Below, one piece after another: positions 12,093-24,978 of a stretch of DNA of 64,000 nucleotides. The stretch lies in NCBI GenBank assembly GCA_950295325.1, contig OX485804.1, forward strand, positions 44,256,429 to 44,320,428, given 5' to 3'. Source of the stretch: Polytrichum commune (taxonomy: Eukaryota > Streptophyta > Polytrichopsida > Polytrichales > Polytrichaceae). Position 1 is the stretch's first letter. The number at the start of each line of letters is the position of its first letter. Under the pieces are notes generated by a model. That model was not told the origin of the DNA and did not search any database. It saw only the letters and a program-made list of their open reading frames with translations. Made by a program: the position numbers and the translations under genes.

Positions 12093-13255
12093 ATATATAA
12101 CATTGCTAGTAGTAGATATTACCTTGTATGTGTAGCAATGCTCTTCGTTTCAATTGTTGAAGTACATCTTCATAGACTGCCATATACACAAGCTCTCCCA
12201 TTGCAACCCATTGCAACTTTGGAAAGAAAAGGCGTGGGATCTCCCCAAGAAGTGGCTTCATTCAAGAAGATCATCCTTTATACTATTTTCATCCCTTTCT
12301 TAAAACACAACATTTGTTGTAATTTCATCGATATGATGCTTTTTGTGAAAACATTCCAAATTTTCATCACTATTTATTCATTATTCATCCAATGGGTGCC
12401 CAACATTCCTGAAGTTCCCTCGGGAGCTCTCATCGATGAAATTTGTGCGGTGGTTGTGTAGTCCGTATGTTGCATTCGGTCATTGGCGCAGTTACCTTAC
12501 CCCAAGAATTTGTTGCCATGGACGTACTTGAAGCTCGAATGGTCTTTGAGTGCCATATTATTGTCCATCGTGTCAATTCCACTATGAATAATATGTTTTG
12601 AGCCCAATATGAAGTTATGACAATTTGGAGAGGCAAGAGTTATATATTATTCATGACAACCTCCAGGGATAAACATGTTGGGTGATATCCTTCACCATTT
12701 GATGAAGATTTGAGGAGGTAGTCTACTAGGAATTGTTTGCTCTCTACCATCATTATAGCAGAGTTCTTAGCAATGGGTGTTTTCGTTACCTCGTTTGCAA
12801 AATATTGGTAAGTCATATCAAGTGACGCACGACATGTACCCATTAACTACAAGGTGTTTATAACACCAAGATGTATACAAGTCCTCGACATTCTAGGAAA
12901 TATGGGATGGACATATATTATGCAAGCATAGCATAGCACATCACAATATATAATGGTGTGAAACGACATACTTTACATTATAATCTTGATTTTTCTTGGG
13001 CAACACGTCCCATAGAAAATGGGATAGAAGTCGATCCAATCCATTTGGTTTATTTGTAAATACCTCCATTGTGATACATGTAATCACAATAATTATTTGT
13101 GTACTACATATGACCGGTAAGAAGAACGCATGAAGGAAAGTCCAACTTTTTTGGGGGGGGGATATTTGTTGTTTTTATTATGCACCAAGTGGGTTCGTCC
13201 CACATCTTATCCATTTCATTTGTAGAACACCCATATCCATTAAGAACACCCATAA

Positions 13256-13720
13256 CTATTGGGACAACGCAAATAAAATATAACCTTTATAAGACGGTGA
13301 CAAATATTTGATATCACATACATCTGTATTGTCAAAATCAATTGTGGAAAGATTAGGTTTAGACATTTTCCTAGACTTTGTCAATTTTACTGCATCTACG
13401 ACATTCAATAATGTAGAGAATGAGTAATTGTGAAGAGGTGGATGTTGAGATAGAGATCTTTGGCAAACCAATTTCATGTGCGACATATTATGATGGGCTT
13501 TATCAACATCCACAGAAACCAAAAGTAGAATGAGAGTCCTAGCCATATAAGGTAAAGGTGATGTATCAGAAATACCAACAACAATACAAACATCATTATC
13601 CAAATTTGAGATCACATGAACATTATTATCACATGCTTCTATCTTGACAGTGGCCACATCGGGCACTTGCACAGTGAATGTCTCATATTCATTTGGTAAT
13701 ATATAATTGGATGCTTGCAT
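13256..13720 (-). CDS. Unrecognised ORF, 154 codons
   Basis: An open frame starting MQASNYILPNEYETFTVQV and ending KGYILFALSQ. It is longer than most chance ORFs in this AT-rich DNA, with a mixed and protein-like composition, but I recognise no domain, signal peptide or membrane segment. A shorter minus-strand ORF at 13871-14056 lies upstream in another register. It could be a remnant of a transposon-encoded protein or chance. I see no splice or promoter evidence for expression. Confidence 0.15.
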   Translation of the reverse strand: MQASNYILPNEYETFTVQVPDVATVKIEACDNNVHVISNLDNDVCIVVGISDTSPLPYMARTLILLLVSVDVDKAHHNMSHMKLVCQRSLSQHPPLHNYSFSTLLNVVDAVKLTKSRKMSKPNLSTIDFDNTDVCDIKYLSPSYKGYILFALSQ

Positions 13721-14867
13721 TTTGAAATCAAAAAGACATATAACTCTAAACGATCATGGACCCAAAATCTAGAAATAACCATCCATATTCTTGTTCTTTT
13801 GCAACAAGAATATTTTTGAAATAGAAATTTCTAAAAAATACATGTCTTGCTCCATGTACATGGTTCATATCTAAAAATTAAACCTCAACTTAAGCAAACC
13901 CTTTGCAACACTCGCATGACCATCACCCTGAAGAGGCAAAGTGAAGGGTATAAAAGATTTGGAAGATGTAATGGTAGCCATTAAGAAGCAAGGGAAAACT
14001 TGAGATACATTGGAATATGTAATTGAGGCACTATTTATATTGGTGTCCACGATCAATTTATTTAAATTAAAATATGATTACGATACATAAAACCTTTAAA
14101 CAAGAACATAACATAAATATGTAATATATACAAAGACTAAATCAACATCATTATTAGCATGATAATTATTATAAAGATGTGCATGACAACTTATAAATTC
14201 CAAAAAAAAATCCAAATATCCAACAACTATTTAAGATGACCACTATCAAACAATTAAATAGAAAATAAAATAAAAGCAACACATGGAAAACTTGCCATAT
14301 TAAAGGAAATGTAAAAACATTATAAGAAATGCATACAAAATAATGGAGGCACACTTTCAACCTTAGCCCAATCCCTTGAATTTGATATAAAGTTGTTGGT
14401 TGGGGTAGGATTTGATCAACTAACTCCCAAGTTTTGGCCCTACAAGTTATGATCTTGGAGCAAAAAAATTATGAAATAGATAGCAGATCACTGAAATAAC
14501 AAAAAAAAAAAGTGTTCTCAAAATATTTTGAAATAAATATTTTAATGAATACGACATAATGAGACATTGATAAAATCCAATATGTATGTATAAGACCGTG
14601 CAGGAAATGTCATGTAAGTGTGATAGAATGTGGATTGTGTAGCGATTAGATTTTACAATCACAATTTATCTTGAACTTCTTATGTTTCAAGCAAATCAAA
14701 GTGATAGAAAATCATAACAATTATAATAAAAAGTTACAAATTTCCAACTGATAGGTATTTATAATAATTTAAAGAATTGGATGTATTAAAAGAAAAAACG
14801 AATATCCTATGAATATAACATAACACTTAAGAATTTAAAATTGTTTTTTTATGATACAAAATGTTTA

Positions 14868-15056
14868 TGCATTGCCAATACCTTCGTGATATGATACGAA
14901 AATGATTGTGAGAGCACTCGCAGTATTGGTGACGCTGCCAACAACCTTATAATACAATACGGAAATCTATCTTTAAGTTCACTTGTACTATTGGTGGCAC
15001 CACCAATACCCTTGTGATACAAAAGCAAAATGCTTGTAAGAGCAGTCCGGCCCATC
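14868..15056. repeat. Triplicated block of about 65 bp
   Basis: Three diverged units begin near 14872, 14938 and 15002. Each carries a CCAATACC/AACAACC start, a TGATATGATACGAAAAT-like middle and an AGTATTGGTGNCNC-like end. CCAATAC and GTATTGG within each unit can pair, so each unit is a weak inverted repeat. Confidence 0.5.
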
Positions 15057-17754
15057 GACCAAATGGGGCAGTCATCCAACGAATTTCAATCATTACAATT
15101 CTATACACAAGGGGTAAAAAAACAAAGGTCAAGTTTTTTTCCTTATTGAACCTTAAAAGTAGGGGAGAGGTTAAAGGTTGATTAGCAAAGGCCTCTGAAT
15201 TTCTTTACCAAGGTATTTTTGAGAAATTTTTAAGGTTTGTTGTTTTTTTGTTGGATTTTAGATTTAGAGTTCAATTTACACTTACGGTACATTTTAGAGT
15301 TGGTCTTTTTTGATGTGTGTTTTTTTTAAAGAAATTTTGGGTGTCCATAATAATTTGAGATACTGATAGAAAAATATGAAATAAATCAGACTATGATCAT
15401 TGTTTTGTATTTGACAATCCGTTTTTTATAACTATTTTCATTTGATTTATCTTCCAAGGTCATGAATTTTTTAAACCATGTATCTATTTTTTTAATAAAT
15501 TGATTTCAATGGATTTGTAATTTATGATTTTCTATAAACTTTTAATTTTTAATTTTTATTGCATATAAAAACCAATGGTTCTTCACAACACCTCATTTTT
15601 GAAGAAAATGATTCATTTGAAGTTTAATATTCAATCAACCTCTTGTCATGTAAAAGAAAATGCGAATTATACCGATCATATATTATATTGAAAATCAATG
15701 ATTGAGAAAATTTTGTTTCAATTATCCTTAAAGTCAAGGTTCTTTATACTTTTATATCATTTGCTTTCAATGCTTTTGGTTCCGCCTACTTTGATATCAA
15801 ATGGCCTGATTCAATTAAGGACTTATTTGTAGGTATAGAATTGAAAGTGTAATATTCTAAGTCTCATTAAACAACAATCATATGAAATCTCAAGATGTCA
15901 CTTCAGAGTTGATAGATTCATGGGGTATTCATTGGCAGGGAAAAATGCATAATTTGATATATATTTTTTAAATCAACTATACATACTCTATTGAAGGGCC
16001 TTATTATACAATCTTATCTTGGGATCCTATAATAGAATCCACCATGTTATAATTATGGACTCAAACTTAGTCCAACTTTACTTAAATATCATATTTGGTA
16101 ATCAATAAAAAAACTCAATGGATTCAAATTGTTGACCTTTCATCCCTTCACAATACCAAGCTTGAATTCACATGTATTATGCATTGCTAATTATTGAAAA
16201 AACGAAAGCCTTGTGCATTATCTATGGTCATCATATACTTATGAGAAATGACTTTGGATTTTACGAAGTCTTTCATCTTAGATAACCCTACTTGTTTAAA
16301 ACACCTTGGTCATTTAAGGATTAGTACTTAAGAGTCTATGAGGCCCCATTTGGTCCTTGACATGCATAAAAGAGGTATTTGAGCTACACACTTCCATTTT
16401 AAGTTCTTCATCTCACACATTAACTTGTTCATCATTTGCATTGTTACATCGGTTGAAGTCCTTCGTACATGGTGGAAGATATGGTTCCAAATACACCACC
16501 CTACATGTAACATGCATATACTTATTTAGTATATTGATCATCAATGTCAAATATGAGTAAATCTAAAATATATCTTTGAAATAAGATAATGTACTATTTA
16601 AAAAAATTAAATATTAAGATCAAATTGTTGTTTCAAAGGTTGGTCACCAAACCTTGACGGCAACTAACTTTATGCTAAGTCAAAAAAGTATTGTTAAGTT
16701 AATAATATGTTGGTAACTTCTACATTGAAATCCCTCCCTTTTTGTTTGTAAGTCATGAGAGGGGGGAGAGGAGCTCTAGCTACCATTGGAGGGTTGGTAT
16801 GAAGGGTGTGGATGAGATGGATGATAAACACATGGCATGTGGTGCAACATCCTCTCAAGAAATATATCATCCAAATTCATGACAACATTGATGGGAAGTG
16901 AGGTAACTTGCCATTAGAGGTAAATTCAATTCACCTTATGGTGCAAACATAATGTCATGTCGTGTTGATAGATGTACCATACATATGGTACATTTATCAA
17001 TCGTAAATGGTAAGTTTATGATAAGGGTCGATTTCTTGGGTGGTGTGAACCAATGTGAGACTGGTACAATATTTTTGATACCATTTCAATATTTGTAACG
17101 AGGATTTCACAATTATTTTGAAACCAATAGGGTAAGTGTATTTTGACGATATTTTTGTTTTTGGAAACCATTCGGGTTTATAAGTCATGCAAGAACCTTT
17201 GTACCTAGACAAAACCTGTCCTAGTATCTGTATGGTTTAGAATGAGATTAACCCAAATATCAACTCAAGTACACACACTATCTCTTACCTTGACATACCC
17301 ATCACATACCAATATTTGATTGGTATTACAATTTTGATACCCACGGGTATATTTTAAGATATCATTATTGATGTTGATTATTGATACCATGCATTCACAT
17401 ATATACCGGTCCAAGCATTGGTGTGATCCTTGGCTTAGGTGCGCTTCAGATGGGGTCCAAGGAGGAGGGTTTAACAAAAATGAAGCAATTTCATTGGTTG
17501 AGAGGCATAAATTGAATTGAAGGCCTTTAGATGAGGGTCCAAGACCAAGAAGTGGCAAAGTGAAGCGATTCCTACATGGCATCGTTTTGGATAGAAACAC
17601 TAAAGGTCCAAACCAAAAAATGAAGCTCAAAGGGCCACTCATGTTTTGTAGAGAACCATTTTGGAAGGTAGGGTTCAAGAGGGCCTCGGTTCAAGGGTTC
17701 AATTTGCCTCAAATTGGTTCAAAATCAGAGCCCAACATTTTTCCTTTAAATTGC

Positions 17755-17912
17755 ACCCATACCCAGACCATGCCCATCAACATCGACCTATGCCCACCCA
17801 TGCCCACCCATAGCATGACATGTGCGCACCCATGCCCACCCATGCCCACCCATGCCCATACATAGCATGACATGTGCCCACCCATGCCCATCCATGCTAT
17901 TTAAATTGCGCC
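17755..17912. repeat. CCCATGCCCACC minisatellite, left block
   Basis: Repeats of TGCCCACCCA and CCCATGCCCACC with interspersed CATAGCATGACATGTG. A related block recurs at 18205-18310 (CCATGCCCACCCATGAACAA, twice), on the other side of the hAT domain. Confidence 0.7.
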
Positions 17913-17948
17913 CATGTATTCAAAAATTGTGTAATGTGTATTACCCGC

Positions 17949-18190
17949 CTACACCAAGTCTTGGTTGGATTGGACAAATAAAAGGTCGTTCACTATCGCT
18001 GGCTTCAGCTCGGAGCGCTTCTTGGTTAGCGTATTCCCTGCATCCGAGAAGTTTGACTCCGATTTGGAGTTGGATGTAGGGATGCACAAAACCGAACGCG
18101 CCACGCGCGACATGATGGGGAATGTGGGGTCTCCTTTCAACTTCCACCACAAGAGAATGTGAAATTTAGCAGTGGTATCCACTATGCTTT
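17949..18190 (-). pseudogene. hAT transposase C-terminal dimerisation domain (fragment)
   Basis: The minus strand encodes KLKGDPTFPIMSRVARSVLC, then IPTSNSKSESNFSDAGNT and LTKKRSELKPAIVNDLLFVQ, ending SNQDLV and a stop. This is the conserved C-terminal pattern of hAT transposases: FP.L..VAR..L.IP.SN..SE..FS.AGN...KKRS.L....VN.LLF...N. The upstream catalytic part is missing: the open frame runs straight into the CCCACCCATG minisatellite. It is a captured or stranded fragment about 70 codons long and is intact within the domain. The hAT family is well known; that this piece is non-functional is inferred from truncation. Confidence 0.8.
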
Positions 18191-18619
18191 GCTTTAGCCT
18201 ATGCTCACCCATGAACAATAATATCGAACCCATGCCCACCCATGAACAATAATATCGTAGCCATGCCCACCCAAAACCCATGGGCATGGGTGGGCATGAG
18301 TACGGGCACCCAATGTAGGGCTTTGGTTCAAATTAGTTTAAGGGTCCCTATTAGTGATCGCAGAGATTTTTGGGCACAATCGGTTGAGATCTCAATGTTT
18401 GCAAGTCCAACTGGTTACATGTTGACATCCTTCGGTTTTCCTTTATTAATTGGGGTATATTCTATAAGTTCCTCTAAAACGATCGGTAATTTTCGTACAA
18501 TCTTGAACTTCAACCAATTGTTTCTCAAACTCAACCGGTTCATCTGTCACTAACTGCCCAATTCTCCCCGATCATAGGTCCCTATGTTCTTGGATTGTGG
18601 TCCCATCTAAAACAACCAT

Positions 18620-19513
18620 TAGGGCCAGTTCACATGGGTTCCTAAGTCCTAAGTCCCAAGTCACTCGAGTTACAATTGCAACTGTTGAGATCATGGCAGA
18701 TGGTACATATCACTTCATATAGGACCCCAATTTGTAAGTTGCAAATATGACATGGATGCCTACGTGACAACACTTTTTGAAGGTGAGGCTTGGGACTCTT
18801 GTTGAAAGGTAGGTCGAGCAAAAAACTAGACCCAATTCTCAACACAAGTCCCGAGAATATTCTCTCATAAAACAATCAAGATCCGACTTTTGTGATAATT
18901 AACCATATTCCCTTGATTCCTTGAGGCTCAAAAATTGGTATTTTTGCCTCCATGTTGGGACTTGGGACCCCATGTGAACCGGCCCTTAGTGACATGGATG
19001 CTTACATGACAACACTTTTTGAAAGTGAGGCTTGAAACTTTTATTGAGAGTTGGGTCAAGCAAAAAAGTAAACCCAATTCTCAACACAAGTATGGAGAAT
19101 ATTCTCGCATAAAATAACCAAGATCCGACTTTTGTGATAGTTAACCATATTCCCTCGATTCCTTGAGGCTCAAAAGTTGGGACTTGGCCTTCATGTTGGG
19201 ACTTGCTAACATGAGTGGGGACTTGGGACCCCATGTGAACCGGCCCTTAGTGACATGGATGCCTACACGAGAACACTTTTTTGGAGGTGAGGCTTGAGAC
19301 TTTTGTTGAGAGTTGGGTCAAGCAAAAAAACTAAACCCAATTCTCAAAACAAGTATGAAGAATATTCTCGCATAAAATAATCAAGATCCGACTTTTGTGA
19401 TAGTTAACTATATTCCCTTGATTCCTCGAGGCTCAAAAGTTGGGACTTTTGCCTCCATGTTGGGACTTGCTAACATGAGTGGGGACTTGGGACCCCATGT
19501 GAACCGGCCCTTA
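18620..19513. mobile_element. MITE family B with tandemly triplicated right arm
   Basis: The left end at 18620 (TAGGGCCAGTTCACATGGG) pairs with right ends at about 18988, 19249 and 19513 (each CCCATGTGAACCGGCCCTTA). Each right arm starts at a GACATGGATGCNTAC motif (18748, 18990, 19252) and repeats with a 242-262 bp period. So one left terminus faces three tandem right arms. Related copies are at about 37001-37346 and 39320-39714. There is no coding capacity. TA(G)GGC-type ends and lack of a gene fit a hAT-like MITE, but the target duplication was not established. Confidence 0.65.
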
Positions 19514-19529
19514 GTGTAGATGTAAGTTC

Positions 19530-20860
19530 CCATCGAGCCGAGCTAGGGCAGCGGGGTTCGATCGCGGGACCTGAGGGGGAAGACGTGGAAGGGGAGGAGT
19601 AAGTACTGATTCAACGCAAGCAAGCTGGAGGCTCGCGAGAGGGGGAGAGAGAGAGAGAGAGAGGCGAGAGAGGGAAAGCGAGGGGCCTGGAGCGGCGATG
19701 GTGGTGGAGTGGCTGCGATGATCACGACCTGGCCATGGCCAGGCAGCCGACCGGCCTTCCTCGGGATTCCGCGAACCAACAAGCACACGGCGGACGAGGT
19801 CTCCTCATTCATGAGCTGCTAAGCTAACTTGCTTAAGCTTAGCTTCTAGCTAAGTAGGCCCCCGCCCGCCAGCCCCTGATGTATCGGACTCCTCAAAATC
19901 AAAAGGAAAAAAGAGAAAAGAAAAGAAAGAGGGAAAGAGAGAAAGAGAGAGAGAGAGCGGCTGCTGCCATGTTCTTTCTGTCGGGGAAAAGTGTGCAGGA
20001 AGGCAACGTCTGACTCCGAGTTGCGAATTTTTTACCTTACTCTGGCTCATCAATTGCGTATTGGTTTGTACTGCCGTTCTTTGCTGCAGTGCACTGTGTA
20101 CGGCGCAGAGAACGTGTCGTCGGCGAGAGGAGACCTTTCTCGCTAACTGCAGACCGACAGGTGTAAAAGTGTAGCAGGCATTTTGATGTGGATAAAAAAG
20201 AAAAAAAAAGTTAGAGCAGGAGGGAAAGAGGGATGTAACAGTCGTCGTTATGCTTGGTTCTTGGCAGATGTAAGATGGTTGTGCTGATGATGATGACGGG
20301 CATTGACAAGAGGCAGGGGGAGTGACCGAACGGTTATATGTTGAGAGCTCGAAACGAAACAGTAAAAGATTACCTAGTCGGTCTTTGTTCCGGGTGATGT
20401 TTGCGTGAGAGAGATTTGTTTCAAGGAGCGAGCAGGCAGGCAGGCAGGGGAACGTCAGTTATAGTAGGTAATAAGGAAGGAAGACGGAACAAAAGAACTA
20501 CTGTACTACCGGTAGTTCTTTTGAAGCGCTTGAGATCTGGTAGATTCGTTGAAGGTGTATGCCAAGATTGCTTGACATCTTTCTCCGGACGAGACGATTT
20601 AGTATATTGCTTTCACGAGCTACGCAGTAGACGATTCGTTTGGTTCGATATGCACGGAGAGGCAGGAGGGGAGCTAACAGGACCATCAGGAAACTTATTC
20701 TGTCGTTTGCAATTGGTTGATTGGACATAGTCGTCCGTCCGTTGCAAGCAAGCAAGCAATTGAGGTTGACTGTATGCAGACGAGAATCAGAGAGCGTGCG
20801 AGCGAGCTCACGAGAGCGAGAGCGAGGGAGAGAGAGAGAGAGGTGGTGGTGGCAACAACT
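19530..20860 (+). promoter_or_regulatory. GC-richer promoter and GA-rich 5' leader of the F-box gene
   Basis: In contrast to the AT-rich surroundings, this stretch is GC- and CpG-richer and holds three (GA)n tracts, near 19644-19664, 19928-19956 and 20828-20842. The last sits just upstream of the proposed start codon, as is common in plant 5' leaders. An ORF at 20401-20730 upstream of the gene could be an upstream ORF if the leader reaches that far; it resembles no protein I know. No TATA box was assigned. Confidence 0.4.
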
Positions 20861-23236
20861 ATGCGGGGCAAAGGGTTAGGAAACAAGATAGATATAACGA
20901 AAACGGGCAGCGGCGGGGACTTGACCAGCGCACTGACTGATGAAATCTTAACAAGAATTCTGACGCGGTTGCCTCCGACCTCCGCAATCAGCAATTCTTT
21001 AGTATGTAAACGATGGATGCGTTTGCATGGCCAGCTAAAGCTATCAATCAAGCTGTACGATTGGTATTTCTTGGAGAGTGGACGCATGACCTTCCGATTT
21101 CCGAATCTCACAGATGTCGACCTCACTCGGGCGTGCATCGTGATGCGTCGCCAACACCAAGGCTCTTGCATCCTCCTAACGCATCAGGGTCTCACTGTTC
21201 AGCTAGGGTATGCACTCACAAATCCATCATCATCTCCCTAACAATTTATCTCTTGTTGATTTTGATTCTCGAAAGCTATATCAATTTGCATCTCTTCACT
21301 TGCTTCCTTCTATCCCTCCTCGTAAGATTGTTGTATGTTTTGTTTGTTTTTTCTCACAACCGTCAAGATAGCTATCCTTGTACGAGGTAGTAATCCTCTT
21401 GTGGCCTTGAATTAAGTTAGCACTGAGATTCATGTACAAAACGTTTCGCATCCTTGTCTATATTTAGATGCACCCATTTACTCAGTCTTTATGCTCGTTG
21501 ACAAACTGCAAAGTGGAAACAAAACTTTTGAGGTCACGAGTAACGCCTCTCTTCCCCCAACCCCTCAGTAGGTTCTGTCTCTTTCTGCTTTCTGGTGCAG
21601 CTACCTTCATGGTCATCATGAAACTTTGTCTCTTCCTTTGGGCTAGGGTTTGGTCACCCAATTTCTACGCATTTGCTATTTTTGTACTTATTAGTTTGTC
21701 TTTATTCTGACCAATTTTCGTTCATACCTGTGTTCAACTGCACATCAAGGGTGTCTATTGCTATAGCTCCACATCATCAATGACAATGCATTCTGTGAAT
21801 TTTAATACTATGATGATGCTTATAGAGACTAGTGATTTCTGTTTATTAGGACAGTATGCCAATGGTTGACCTCTTGGTGATTTTCGGCTCCTGAGTTTTG
21901 TTGCCGTTTCTGTTTCCGATATCCTAAATAGCAATGTGTATCTGTTATATTCAGGTTCGATGCTGTTGATCCGGCCTCAATTGAACGGTGTATAGAGGAA
22001 CAGCAATTATCACCAGCGAGGCTGGACAAGGGCCTCAAAATATTGGCAGAGTCCTGCCCTGGATTACAGAGACTCTGCGTTTTTGATGTAAGACATGAAG
22101 CTTATGTAGGTGGAGATGGCCTATATGCAAACGAGGTTGTGAAGGAAATAATAGATGACCATTTTGAATTTATTCCTCCCAAAGACGCTGGTTTCAAAGA
22201 GGGAAAGGATGTGAAATTCGTAGAGAGCATAGACGATGTAGATTTCACTTCAAAACTGGATGGTCAGCAAGATGGACAAGCTTATTTATACAGTCCTATG
22301 AAAAAGGTGACTGATGTCAAAGATATTGAGGTTAGTTGGACAGAAACTGAACATGGAGGAGGGATATTAATAAAGACAAAGCCGGTTGCCGAGACAGGAA
22401 TAGCTAGTATAGCCAAGAGCTGCCCAATGCTTCAGGAACTTGAACTTTATCAGTGCACGGATGAAACCCTAAAAGCTGTTTCAGCTTGTGCAAACCTACA
22501 GATTGTTAGGTTGGTGGGATCCATGACAGGTTTTTACCACTGCACCTTCACTGATGTTGGGCTTACAATTTTAAGTCGCACATTTCGTCGGCTTGTCAGC
22601 CTAGAATTGAGTGGCTGTGAGGCTAGCTACAGAGGTATATCTGCCATTGGCAAGTCCTGTGAGATGCTGGAGGAGTTAACTCTTTCGAACAAAGGTTTCC
22701 ACGAGGGTTGGTTGGCTGCCCTTTCATTCTTGACTTGCTTGAAGACTTTACGTCTTGAAGGATGTAAGCAGATTGATCGAAACCCTGTTGCTGTTCACCA
22801 ATTGGGCCGGTGCAAAGAGTTGGAACGCCTACAGCTTGTACGTTGTGATCTCCGGGACCGGGTTGGCTTTAGTGCCCTGCTTGCAGTGTGTCTCTTTGTG
22901 AAAGAGCTGGAGTTCCAGGATTGTTGGGGTTTGGACGACGACACTTTCAGCCTGGTAGCATCTTGTCGGAGAATCAGACTTCTTAGTTTAGCAGGATGTT
23001 CTCTCATCACCGTTGCTGGGTTGTCAGCGGTAGTGCAAGGATGTAAGGATCTGCAAAGGTTGAGGGTCACATTTTGTGATAACATCCGAGATTCAGAGCT
23101 TACTCCTGCACTCCATGACCGATTTGCTACTTTGAAGGAGTTTACATGGAGGCCAGATACAAAGTCAGTTTTGGCAGCAGGGCTGGCAGGCACTGGTGTG
23201 GGGCAGAAGGGTGGCAGATTCTTCAAACGAGGATAG
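20861..23236 (+). CDS. F-box/leucine-rich-repeat protein (E3 ligase substrate receptor)
   Basis: Two exons, 20861-21207 (donor CTAGG|GTATGC, phase 2) and 21955-23236 (acceptor TTCAG|G), give 542 aa. Residues 21-65 form the F-box (LTDEILTRILTRLPP then NSLVCKRWMRLHG), expected to bind SKP1 in an SCF ubiquitin ligase. The following WYFLESGRMTFRFPNLTDVD stretch is shared, as I remember it, with the Arabidopsis At5g07670/At5g51370 group; no search was run. Exon 2 holds an acidic insert (about 22110-22350) and then 7 or more LRRs of the cysteine-containing type, such as LKTLRLEGC, VKELEFQDCWGLDD and LLSLAGCSLITVAGLSAVVQ, which would bind a substrate. The frame is open upstream to 20717, but that extension is encoded by the GA-rich leader (RARERERE), so the ATG at 20861 is preferred. 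The gene looks intact. Substrate unknown. Confidence 0.88.
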
Positions 23237-23564
23237 AGAGTTTGTAACTCATGGTTGTGATATATTGTAACCTAAATGATGAAGCTGCCGTGGCCACACA
23301 TGTAGGAGTAGAGACTGTTGTGTACATAATTGCAAGCACCGTATTGGTGCCATTGCAGTTTCTTAGCATAGTTTCGATACCTTGCAAACCGCTCCTCGTA
23401 TTTTTCGTCTGAGGAGTGTCTCGCAGCTTAGGAATTAGCCCGCAATACCCTGTTCAAAGTATGGTCCTGTCTGTAGGCTTTGCGACACAGCCCTGAGTGT
23501 ACCATATCATTTGGTGAAGGTTGTTGCACTCTTGTAGACTACTGAAGCGACTTAGATTACTTGT

Positions 23565-23645
23565 TTAACCCTTGAATGTCCTACTGGTGATTTTTCAGGT
23601 CATCAATCTAGTGTACTTTGGAAACTCTGGACATTCAAGGGTTAA
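23565..23645. repeat. Short perfect inverted repeat (81 bp)
   Basis: TTAACCCTTGAATGTCC at 23565-23581 and GGACATTCAAGGGTTAA at 23629-23645 form a 17-bp perfect inverted repeat with a 47-bp spacer, about 330 bp past the F-box stop. A related half (CCATTCAAGGGTTAACC) occurs near 31061-31078, inside intron 3 of the PPR gene. It could be a tiny MITE or a structured 3' transcript end. Confidence 0.6.
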
Positions 23646-24059
23646 TCACCAGAGTCTCTGATTACTCTCTATATCAGACATCCATGAAGACTGGTCAACG
23701 AATTTTGGAGCTTAACTTACAGCCATTCACGACTCATATTTTGGCTGATTCATCTGAACAAAGTGGCATTTGGGAACTTATAGTGGGCTTTCTATAGTTC
23801 CCTGGCACAGTTGATTATATCCCTCGTGGATGCCTTGTGTCTTTCTGCATTTACCTATTTCCATGATTGAACTTATTGAAGTTTCTTATCTTCTAGATTA
23901 TGGAAAATAGTCCATCTTTTGAAAAACTTCAGGCAAGGTTGGAATAATGAGAAGACCACCATGAAAATCCTTAGTATAAAGTATGATAATCTTGGGTCCA
24001 CACACCAATGGGCTGATGAATCACTCAAATGAAAGCCAATTGTTGGGTTCCGGAATAAA

Positions 24060-24405
24060 GAGTCAGTCAAGCCCCTCCTCAGACTTTCCCCTACAATCGG
24101 CCACCGATTCTAGTTTTCCAAGGAAAATTTGTGCACTTTTCAATATGGAGGGGTCCAAAATTTTGCCACGTAATGGTTTTTGTTGACTTCACTGCTACAT
24201 GGGATTGTGTCTTAATGGGCTTCTAAGTTTTAAGTTGTATTTAGGGTGTACCTATACCTCCCCTCCTGAGACTTCAACTTATCCCTACAACTGTGCAGAC
24301 TACTGATTCTTGTTCCATGAGGGATATTATGCACATTTCCATGTGGAAGGTGATCCATCAAGTTTTTTATTAAGTGGTTTTTGTCGACCTGCCCGATGCA
24401 TGGAA
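24060..24405. repeat. Diverged tandem duplication, unit about 190 bp
   Basis: Blocks at about 24065-24205 and 24255-24405 share CCCCTCCTNAGACTT, CCCTACAA, a CACTTTTC/CACATTTCCATGTGGA element and GGTTTTTGT(T/C)GAC. No coding potential. Confidence 0.5.
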
Positions 24406-24978
24406 GTGTTCCATATGGATCTCCAAGGATCTCTCCTTTGTGATTTGGGGGCGGGGTGGTGGGCACTCTTCTTTGGGAGTGAGAGATTTTGTGAGTGGGA
24501 CCTTGTATTCAAAACTCCAATACACAAAATTGTCATGACCAAAAAGAAAACTATGCACACAAATCAGACTCAAAAAATAGTCTCAAATTGTCATGTACAT
24601 GTATGTATATGACAACTTGGAAGTTCTAGAGAAAATTTCCTCAATTCTATGTAAGAGCTCCATTTTATTTGAATGACATGGTGAAAATGACACCATGGGG
24701 TAATAAGATATGTATTTCGATGGAATAAATTCCTCATGCAAGAAGCCTTATGGGGACCATAGGGTACACACACCTCTCCCCAAATTCATGTATATACTCT
24801 TTATTTCTACAAAACTAGGCGGAACAATACCCATCATATATGTCAGTTTTGTAAGCCAAATTCATTAAAACCCTTCTGTACACCTACAATATGGCTATGT
24901 AGAGTGCCCCCGTCCCTTTCCATTTGAATGATCACAAGTTTGGTATCAGTGTTAGGTTGAGCTACTTTGATTTGTCCA

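Larger units (their letters stand above)
10801..17750. other. Gene-poor AT-rich stretch with local duplications
   Basis: No gene can be supported over about 7 kb. Local structures are a tandem duplication at 11796-12092, an unrecognised 154-codon ORF at 13256-13720 (minus) and a triplicated block at 14868-15056. Remaining ORFs are short and AT-driven. Confidence 0.45.

Noticed and set aside
19511-20053. Minus-strand ORFs rich in Ser/Leu/Pro upstream of the F-box gene
   Set aside because: They arise from (GA)n/(TC)n tracts and GC-rich promoter DNA; no splice or homology support.
20401-20730. 109-codon plus-strand ORF before the F-box gene
   Set aside because: No recognisable domain; better explained as leader or promoter sequence, at most an upstream ORF.
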